Shown here: one piece after another, positions 1 through 5,489 of the stretch
How positions within the stretch are numbered: position 1 is the stretch's first letter
Layout: every line of letters starts with the position of its first letter
Program-made: the position numbers and the translations under genes
Assembly (NCBI GenBank): GCA_037442385.1
Contig: JBBIQJ010000114.1
Span: forward strand, 1 to 8,353
DNA length: 8,353 bases
Reading direction: 5' to 3'
DNA from: LDYB01 sp037442385
GTDB lineage: Bacteria; Armatimonadota; Fimbriimonadia; Fimbriimonadales; GBS-DC
Notes under the pieces: generated by a model
Databases searched by the model: none
Told to the model about the DNA's origin: nothing
What the model saw: only the letters and a program-made list of their open reading frames with translations

Positions 1-852
1 CTGGAAATCCTGACCGTGCGTCTCAAACACCGCGCTGAACTGCTTGCCCAACGACTCCGCTCCGCCTACAAATATCGCAGTATCTCGGTGCTGACTCTGC
101 TCTCGGGCGCACGCAACCTGCAGGAGCTCAGCAGCCGCAGCTACGCTCTCCGCCAGATTGTGAAGACCGACCGCGAACTGCTGGATCAGGTACATGCCGA
201 CCAGCAAGCCGTCGTCGAAGCGAAAGCGGAAATGGACGCGGTCGTGCGACGCATCAGTCGATTGGAAGCGAACTTGCGGGCGCAGGAGCAGGAGCTCAAA
301 GACGCCCAGCAGGAGAAGAAAGAGACCCTCGAGGCGATTTCCAGAGAGCGTGCTCTCTATGAGCGCCAGCTGGCGATCCTGGAAGCCGAGTCGCAGGCGA
401 TTGCCCGACGCCTGCGTGCGCTGATGGAGACAGGTGCCGGACGTGCCCGCGCCGATAAACGCTGGACAGGGCGCTTCATCCGCCCGGTGAACGGTCCGGT
501 TACTTCTGGCTACGGCATGCGCGTGCATCCCCTCTTCAAAGTGCGCAAAATGCACACGGGTATCGACATTTCCGCTCCGCACGGAACCCCAATCGTTGCG
601 GCGGACGACGGCGTGGTGGTGGGCGCGGGCTACATCCGCGGCTACGGCTACACCGTGATTATTGACCACGGCGGCGGCGTGGCGACGCTCTATGCCCACT
701 GTTCTGCGCTGCTGGTGAGCGAGGGGCAGGAGGTCAAACGCGGTCAGACGATTGCCCGCGTCGGCAGCACAGGCTACGCCACAGGACCCCACCTCCACTT
801 CGAGGTGCGCATCAACGGCGACCCCGTGAACCCCAGAGAGTATGGGTTTTAG
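1..852 (+). CDS. EnvC-like murein hydrolase activator / M23 (LytM) peptidase, 5' end outside the window
   Basis: The reading frame is open to the first base of the window, so the N-terminus is missing; the GTG at 16 is probably an internal valine codon. Residues below are counted from that GTG. The first ~140 residues are heptad-rich, Glu/Arg/Gln-rich coiled coil containing the LLSGARNLQELSSRSY region typical of EnvC/NlpD-type proteins. A LytM/M23 domain follows (about 160-278). Its zinc and catalytic residues are all visible: His180 and Asp184 in HTGID, His228 in LYAH, and His259 and His261 in HLHFEV. The family cleaves or helps cleave peptide cross-links in peptidoglycan outside the cytoplasm. 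Enzymatically dead EnvC activators usually lack some of these residues, so this copy may be an active DD-endopeptidase. Whether it cleaves directly or activates an amidase cannot be told here. The family call is firm. Confidence 0.92.
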   Translation: MEILTVRLKHRAELLAQRLRSAYKYRSISVLTLLSGARNLQELSSRSYALRQIVKTDRELLDQVHADQQAVVEAKAEMDAVVRRISRLEANLRAQEQELKDAQQEKKETLEAISRERALYERQLAILEAESQAIARRLRALMETGAGRARADKRWTGRFIRPVNGPVTSGYGMRVHPLFKVRKMHTGIDISAPHGTPIVAADDGVVVGAGYIRGYGYTVIIDHGGGVATLYAHCSALLVSEGQEVKRGQTIARVGSTGYATGPHLHFEVRINGDPVNPREYGF

Positions 853-854
853 CG

Positions 855-1043
855 ATGAAAATCCGCAAGCCGAATAACGGTGAGGACCTGACAGCGTGGC
901 GGGCGTTCTTTGAGGTATGCAGACGCCTGCGGCTGGAGTTTCTGGGGTTTGACCACAACCCGTGGTTTGAGGTGCGCTGCAAGGAACGACACTGGCACAC
1001 GAAGCCAGCGGTAGACCGCAGGCTACCCCCCATTCCGCAGTAG
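855..1043 (+). CDS. Small hypothetical protein (62 aa)
   Basis: I do not recognise this protein. The ATG lies two bases after the stop of the M23 gene, which would allow translational coupling. There is no strong Shine-Dalgarno; the nearest purine run is GAGAG around 836-840. The product is basic and rich in aromatic residues, with a CKERHWH cluster near residues 42-48, and has no signal peptide or membrane segment. About three quarters of codons end in G or C, like the neighbouring genes, which supports real coding over chance. It could also be the remnant of a longer gene. The opposite-strand frame across 812-1222 overlaps three + strand genes and is less likely. Existence is moderately supported; function is unknown. 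Confidence 0.5.
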   Translation: MKIRKPNNGEDLTAWRAFFEVCRRLRLEFLGFDHNPWFEVRCKERHWHTKPAVDRRLPPIPQ

Positions 1044-1095
1044 TATCGGGAGGTTTGAAGAAGAAACGAACCCATCGCGAATTCGTCCAAAGTGC

Positions 1096-1103
1096 AGAGG
1101 AGG
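1096..1103 (+). promoter_or_regulatory. Ribosome binding site of the lipoprotein gene
   Basis: AGAGGAGG lies 11 bases before the ATG at 1115 and favours that ATG over the upstream in-frame TTG at 1055. The TTG has GGGAGG ending only one base away, too close for normal initiation. Confidence 0.6.
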
Positions 1104-1114
1104 AAGCGAAGGAG

Positions 1115-1597
1115 ATGCGTCGCTGGCAAACATGGATGTGCTGGGCAATGCTTGTCGCGCTTGCGGGATGCGGCGGCGCTACGAGCCATAGTGTGATTAC
1201 CGACTATCAGGGCAGTCTGCAAGGGCTGGTGATTGCGCCTCCGAACGGCGCGCGTGATGTGGACACGCGCGTCAAGCCGAGAATCGCATGGACCGGCGAT
1301 GCAAAACCGCCTGCAGTATTCTCGGTCTCGCTCAAGTATCAGCGTCAGGGCGGCGATTTTGACCCCGTGCGCACTCGCATCGAGCGCGTCGGCGAAAAGG
1401 AATGGCAGTTAGTGCCCACCTTCCCGCTGGCGTCAGGTACGCTCCATGCGGTTGTGGTGACAACCGCTAACGAGCGCGTCGAATCATGGTTCATAACAGA
1501 AGGCGTTCGAATAGAGTTCCGTTCCGCTCCCCAGGCAGATTCGGACGAAGGGGCTTTTGAGCATGTAGTCCATTACCAGCCCGTGCCCACTCCCTAA
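1115..1597 (+). CDS. Small lipoprotein with Ig-like (Big_5/SbsA-type) stretch
   Basis: The 160-residue product begins MRRWQTWMCWAM and has a hydrophobic signal segment ending in a lipobox, LAGC, with the lipidated cysteine at residue 19. It should therefore be cut by signal peptidase II and anchored to a membrane by lipid. After a Ser/Thr-containing linker, residues ~40-130 begin APPNGARDVDTRVKPRIAW. This resembles the opening strand of bacterial Ig-like Big_5/SbsA domains, which usually start with P-x-NGA-x-x-V. The frame extends upstream to a TTG at 1055, but starting there would put 20 charged residues before the signal peptide, so the ATG with AGAGGAGG upstream is preferred. It sits 65 bases before gyrA and ends before that gene's promoter. 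The lipoprotein call is good. The Ig-like assignment is by pattern only, and a binding partner or function is not apparent. Confidence 0.8.
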   Translation: MRRWQTWMCWAMLVALAGCGGATSHSVITDYQGSLQGLVIAPPNGARDVDTRVKPRIAWTGDAKPPAVFSVSLKYQRQGGDFDPVRTRIERVGEKEWQLVPTFPLASGTLHAVVVTTANERVESWFITEGVRIEFRSAPQADSDEGAFEHVVHYQPVPTP

Positions 1598-1627
1598 GCG
1601 AATGTTTTGGGTGAACGCCCCATATCT

Positions 1628-1654
1628 TTGACGCCCGCGCCCATCGGGTACAAT
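1628..1654 (+). promoter_or_regulatory. Predicted gyrA promoter (leaderless type)
   Basis: TTGACG (1628-1633) and TACAAT (1649-1654) resemble -35 and -10 boxes, with a short 15-base spacer. A start about 7 bases after the -10 would fall at 1661-1663, on or just before the gyrA ATG. No Shine-Dalgarno is present in front of that ATG. The word CCATCGGGTA leading into the -10 recurs exactly upstream of guaA. This is pattern-based and not proven. Confidence 0.55.
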
Positions 1655-1662
1655 TGATTGCG

Positions 1663-4600
1663 ATGAGTACGCCGATCGGACGCGAGGTGCGCCAAGTTCC
1701 TGTCGAGGAGGAGATGAAACGCTCCTACCTCGACTATGCGATGAGCGTGATTATTGCCCGTGCGCTCCCCGATGTAAGGGACGGTCTCAAACCCGTTCAG
1801 CGCCGAATCCTCTATGTGATGCGCCAGCTGGGCTTGACGCCCGACTCGGCGCACACTAAATCTGCCAAAGTGTGTGGCGAGACCACCGCGAACTATCACC
1901 CTCACGGGCAGGAGGTGGTCTATCCCACGCTGGTGCGCATGGCGCAGGATTTCAACATGCGCTACCCCCTGGTGGACGGTCAGGGGAACTTTGGGAGTAT
2001 TGATGGCGACCCGCCCGCCGCGATGCGTTACTGCGTTACGGGCGAAACGCTGGTGCGCACGCCACAGGGTCTTATCCCGATAGCGAATCTGGCGCCGTCG
2101 GAAGCGATCGACCTGCCTGTACGCTCGGTGGGGGGGCGTGTAAATCGCGCAACGCGCTGGTTTGACTGTGGAGAACATCCAACGATTCGTGTGCGCACGC
2201 GCTACGGTTATGAGATTCAGGGCACGCCTAACCATCCCGTGCTGGTCTGTATCGCCGACTCAGAAGGCAAACCCCGACTGGCATGGAAAACGCTTGACAG
2301 CCTGCAGGTGGGCGATTACCTTGTGATTGACAGGGGCGAAAGTGAAGACGCCGCCGAGCCAGTAGACCTGACGCCCTATCACCCGACTTTCCCCAAAGGC
2401 TCGCGCGTGCGCCAGCACCAGCTCCCCAAGCAACTGGATGAGGCGCTCGCCACCGTGATGGGCGCGCTGATTGCTGCAGGCACGCTCAGCACAGACCGTA
2501 CGGAATTCACCTGCACGCCGGGCGAGTTTGCGACTGAGTTTGTACGGTGCTGGCAACAAAGCTTCCCCGACTGTCGCCTGCACCAGTGGCTGCGTGAGCC
2601 TACAGGGTTTGGCAAGCGCCCCTTCTGGCAGATGCATGTGGTGAGCCAGCAGGTGGTACGGTTTCTGAACAATCTGGGGTTGCAGGGGCGCTCGTCAGAG
2701 CGGGCAGTGCCGGAAGTGATACTGCGGGCGCCGCGGACGATTCAGGCTGCCTTCCTGCGGGCGCTGTTTGAGGGCGACGGTGCTGTAGAACGCTCCGGAC
2801 AGAGTCTGATGCGTGTCAGCCTCGTCTCCAGCAGCCGCCGCCTGCTCGTGCAGGTACAGGTGATGCTCCTCGCTTTCGGCATCGTGGCGCGCCTGCATAA
2901 AAAGACGCGCGGTCGCACCTATCGGCTCATCATCGCTGGCGCAGATAATCTGCAGCACTACTATCGCCATATCGGCTTCCTCTCACAGGCGAAAAGCAAG
3001 GCGCTCACAGAGGTGATCGAATCGCTATCGGGGAAGGTGCTTTCCAAGAGCGATAAAGTGCCCTTCCTGAGCGCATATGTACGAAGGGTCGCCCGACGCC
3101 ATCGCGAATGGCTCGGCAAGCACAATTTTGACCGCTTCAGCCGCCTGACCCACGCGCTCCCGAAGCTGATGGAGGCGCTCAGCCCCGAAGATGCCGAGTT
3201 CCTCTGCGCCATTGCGGAAAATCGCTACTTCTTTGACCCCGTTGCCGTCCTCGAAGAGGCGGGCATCCAGCGAGTCTACTCCATCCGCGTGGATAGCGAG
3301 TGCCACTCGTTTGTTGCGAACGGGTTTATCAACCACAATACCGAGGTGCGCCTCACCCCGATTGCGATGGAGATGCTCGCCGACATAGAGAAAGAGACCG
3401 TCGACTGGATGCCCAACTACCTGCAGAGTACCGAGGAGCCGACGGTGCTGCCCGCGCGGTTCCCGAACCTGCTGTGCAACGGCGGGAGCGGAATCGCCGT
3501 TGGGATGGCGACCAACATTCCCCCACACAATCTGAGCGAGGTGGTGGATGCACTCATCTATCGGCTGGAGCATCCCAACTGCTCGCTGGACGCGATTATG
3601 AAGTTGTTGCCCGGACCCGACTTCCCCACCGGGGGGCTGATTCTGGGCACGCGGGGCATCCGTCAGGCGTATGAAACAGGGCGCGGCAGCATCGTGATGC
3701 AGGCGAAAACCCAGATTGAACCGCTGGACGGAGGCAAAAGCGCGATTGTGATTACCGAAGTGCCCTATCAGGTGAGCAAGGCGCGCCTGATTGAACAGAT
3801 TGCGCAACTGGTCAAGTCGGGCAAGGTGGAGGGCATCACCGATATCGCCGACTACTCTGACCGCACAGGGATGCGTGTGGTGATCGAACTGCGCCGCGAT
3901 GTGAACCCGAACCGCATGCTCAACACGCTGCTGAAGCACACGGCGCTCCGTACCACTTTCGGCGCGATTCTGCTGGCGCTGGTGGATAATGTGCCCCGCG
4001 TGATGAGCCTGCTGGATTTGATGGATCACTACCTCCAGCATCGGCGTACGGTGATTGAGCGGCGCACGCGCTATGAGCTTTACCGCGCCAAGTCGCGTGC
4101 CCACATTCTGGAAGGCTTGCAAATCGCGCTCAACTTTCTGGACGAGATTATTCGCCTGATTCGCAGTTCCGAGACCGCCGAAATCGCGCGGCGCGAAATG
4201 ATTCGCCGCTTCGGGCTGACCGCGTTGCAGGCGGACGCGATTCTGGCGATGCAACTGCGCCAGCTGGCGCGGCTGGAACAGGAAAAAGTCGCCGAGGAGT
4301 ATCGGGGACTGCTCCGCGAAATCACGCGACTGGAGCATATCCTTTCCGACCCGCGCATGGTGGAGAACATTATGAAGGATGAGCTGCGCGCGCTCAAAGA
4401 GAAGCACGGCGACGCGCGGCGCACCCGCATCGTCGCCCGCGAGGCGGAAGACATCTCCGAAGAAGACCTCATCCCCGAAGAGGAGACCCTCGTGTTGATT
4501 ACGCGCGACGGCTACATCAAGCGCGTCTCGCTGGACGCCTACCGCTCGCAGAAGCGCGGCGGCAAGGGCGTGATTGCCACCACTGCCCGCGAAGAGGATG

Positions 4601-5442
4601 AGGTGGAACACCTGTTCCAGGTCAGCACGCACCACTACATTCTGTTCTTCACCGATCGCGGGCGCGTGTATCGGCTCAAGGCTTACGAGATTCCCGAAAC
4701 CTCGCGCCAGGCGAAAGGGACGGCGGTGATTAACTATATCAGCATCCAGCCCGATGAGAAGGTCACGGCGACAGTCTCCATCCGCGATTTTGACGCGCCC
4801 GGCTACCTCACGATGATTACGCGTGGGGGCGAAATCAAGCGCACCCCCCTCAGCGAGTTCGCTAACTTGCGTAGCAACGGGCTGAACGCCTTTGATTTGG
4901 AGCCGGGCGACTCGCTCGGCTGGGTGTTGCACACCACAGGCAACGACGACATCCTGCTGGTAACGCGCGACGGGTTTGCAATTCGCTTCCCGGAAACCGA
5001 TGTGCCGGTGCGCTCTCGTGCGGCGGGCGGCGTGATTGCCATCCGGCTGGGCAAAGGCGATGCACTGGTGGCGGCGTGTCGCGTTGTGCCCCACGCCTAC
5101 CTGCTGGTGGCCTCCGAGAACGGCTTCGGCAAATGCACGCCGCTTAAAGAGTACCGTGTGCAGTCGCGTGGAGGCAAGGGCATCCTCACGATGAATATCA
5201 CGCGCAAGACGGGCAAAGTCGTCGCCGCCGAAGTGGTGGAGCGCGATGATAAACTCATCCTCGTTACTGCCAACGCCAAAGGCATCCGCCTGCGGGTGAG
5301 CGACCTGCGCGTTACAGGACGAATCGCGCAGGGGGTGAAATTAATTAACCTGGCGCCGGGGGATAGCGTGGCAGCGGTGACGCGGATTGTGCTGGGTAAA
5401 CGCCTGCAAGAAGCCGAAGCAAGCGTTAGTGCGAACGCCTGA
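1663..5442 (+). CDS. gyrA: DNA gyrase subunit A, precursor containing an intein
   Basis: GyrA is the cleavage-rejoining subunit of gyrase, which introduces negative supercoils with GyrB in the cytoplasm. The precursor has 1259 residues. Removing the 436-residue intein leaves 823, close to B. subtilis GyrA. The N-extein has ARALPDVRDGLKPVQRRIL and the winged-helix HPHG region, ending DGDPPAAMRY with the catalytic tyrosine at residue 123. After the intein come TEVRLTPIAMEML, the tower and coiled coil, and the C-terminal beta-pinwheel repeats (for example LITRDGYIKRV and MITRGGEIKRT). The GyrA box QKRGGKG at 4549-4569 argues for gyrase rather than topoisomerase IV. There is no long acidic tail. 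The quinolone-contact positions equivalent to E. coli Ser83 and Asp87 are Glu84 and Pro88. The ATG at 1663 is chosen because it matches the usual N-terminus; the in-frame TTG at 1654 overlaps the predicted -10 box. Confidence 0.97.
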   Translation: MSTPIGREVRQVPVEEEMKRSYLDYAMSVIIARALPDVRDGLKPVQRRILYVMRQLGLTPDSAHTKSAKVCGETTANYHPHGQEVVYPTLVRMAQDFNMRYPLVDGQGNFGSIDGDPPAAMRYCVTGETLVRTPQGLIPIANLAPSEAIDLPVRSVGGRVNRATRWFDCGEHPTIRVRTRYGYEIQGTPNHPVLVCIADSEGKPRLAWKTLDSLQVGDYLVIDRGESEDAAEPVDLTPYHPTFPKGSRVRQHQLPKQLDEALATVMGALIAAGTLSTDRTEFTCTPGEFATEFVRCWQQSFPDCRLHQWLREPTGFGKRPFWQMHVVSQQVVRFLNNLGLQGRSSERAVPEVILRAPRTIQAAFLRALFEGDGAVERSGQSLMRVSLVSSSRRLLVQVQVMLLAFGIVARLHKKTRGRTYRLIIAGADNLQHYYRHIGFLSQAKSKALTEVIESLSGKVLSKSDKVPFLSAYVRRVARRHREWLGKHNFDRFSRLTHALPKLMEALSPEDAEFLCAIAENRYFFDPVAVLEEAGIQRVYSIRVDSECHSFVANGFINHNTEVRLTPIAMEMLADIEKETVDWMPNYLQSTEEPTVLPARFPNLLCNGGSGIAVGMATNIPPHNLSEVVDALIYRLEHPNCSLDAIMKLLPGPDFPTGGLILGTRGIRQAYETGRGSIVMQAKTQIEPLDGGKSAIVITEVPYQVSKARLIEQIAQLVKSGKVEGITDIADYSDRTGMRVVIELRRDVNPNRMLNTLLKHTALRTTFGAILLALVDNVPRVMSLLDLMDHYLQHRRTVIERRTRYELYRAKSRAHILEGLQIALNFLDEIIRLIRSSETAEIARREMIRRFGLTALQADAILAMQLRQLARLEQEKVAEEYRGLLREITRLEHILSDPRMVENIMKDELRALKEKHGDARRTRIVAREAEDISEEDLIPEEETLVLITRDGYIKRVSLDAYRSQKRGGKGVIATTAREEDEVEHLFQVSTHHYILFFTDRGRVYRLKAYEIPETSRQAKGTAVINYISIQPDEKVTATVSIRDFDAPGYLTMITRGGEIKRTPLSEFANLRSNGLNAFDLEPGDSLGWVLHTTGNDDILLVTRDGFAIRFPETDVPVRSRAAGGVIAIRLGKGDALVAACRVVPHAYLLVASENGFGKCTPLKEYRVQSRGGKGILTMNITRKTGKVVAAEVVERDDKLILVTANAKGIRLRVSDLRVTGRIAQGVKLINLAPGDSVAAVTRIVLGKRLQEAEASVSANA
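2032..3339 (+). mobile_element. GyrA intein (class 1, with LAGLIDADG endonuclease domain)
   Basis: This 436-residue in-frame insertion splits the universally conserved AMRY/TE sequence of GyrA between Tyr and Thr, the same site as the mycobacterial Mxe and Mle GyrA inteins. Block A begins CVTGETLVRTPQG with the nucleophile Cys1. Block B is GTPNHPVLV with Thr65 and His68. Block F is VYSIRVDSECHSF and block G ends GFINHN, with His435 and Asn436. The +1 residue is Thr (3340-3342). All residues for the standard pathway (N-S acyl shift, transesterification to Thr, Asn cyclisation) are present, so splicing should work. The C-terminal stretch YFFDPVAVLEEAGIQRVYS closely resembles the Mxe GyrA intein. 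Unlike that mini-intein, this one keeps an endonuclease domain in the middle. Codon use looks like the host gene, suggesting long residence. Confidence 0.96.
2437..2985 (+). other. LAGLIDADG homing endonuclease domain within the intein, motif 1 degenerate
   Basis: The domain lies between the splicing halves; its limits are approximate. Motif 1 (from 2455) reads VMGALIAAGTLS and motif 2 (from 2752) reads FLRALFEGDGAVE, about 100 residues apart as in monomeric LAGLIDADG (DOD) enzymes. Motif 2 keeps its metal-binding acid (Asp249 of the intein, codon 2776-2778). In motif 1 the equivalent Asp/Glu is Ala149 (GCA at 2476-2478), one base change from GAA. The family normally needs both acids for double-strand cleavage at the empty allele, so activity is probably lost or reduced to nicking. 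The reading frame remains open because the domain cannot frameshift without destroying gyrA. Confidence 0.85.
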
Positions 5443-5458
5443 GACCTGCAACGCCAAC

Positions 5459-5486
5459 TCCCTCTGAGCGTCCAACTCAGGAGGGA
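5459..5486 (+). promoter_or_regulatory. Hairpin enclosing the ribosome binding site of the DUF4139-type gene
   Basis: TCCCTCTGAG (5459-5468) can pair with CTCAG and AGGGA (5476-5480 and 5482-5486) across a 7-base loop, CGTCCAA, with only G5481 bulged. The descending arm contains the Shine-Dalgarno AGGAGGG (5479-5485), five bases before the ATG. Folding would hide the ribosome binding site. No T-run follows, so it does not look like an intrinsic terminator of gyrA. The pairing is seen directly; a regulatory role is inferred. Confidence 0.55.
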
Positions 5487-5489
5487 ACC

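Noticed and set aside
812..1222. 136-codon minus-strand frame over the small hypothetical gene
   Set aside because: It overlaps the 3' end of the M23 gene, the small ORF and the lipoprotein signal peptide region, and the composition looks like a shadow of + strand coding.
1608..1620. Terminator between the lipoprotein gene and gyrA
   Set aside because: Only a 3-4 bp GGG/CCC pairing is possible and it lacks a proper T-tract.
1594..2235. 213-codon minus-strand frame across the gyrA start
   Set aside because: It overlaps the conserved gyrA 5' end and promoter and has no recognisable domain or ribosome binding site.
2032..3339. Class 3 intein (Cys at block F position 4)
   Set aside because: A cysteine (residue 424) sits near block F, but Cys1 is present and the block F position 4 residue is Ser (VYS), so the standard class 1 pathway is expected.
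3025..5094. Long 689-codon open frame on the minus strand opposite gyrA
   Set aside because: It is fully antisense to the conserved C-extein of GyrA and reads as low-quality His/Arg/Gln/Ala-rich protein with no family motif. Long antisense frames are expected opposite GC-rich coding sequence.
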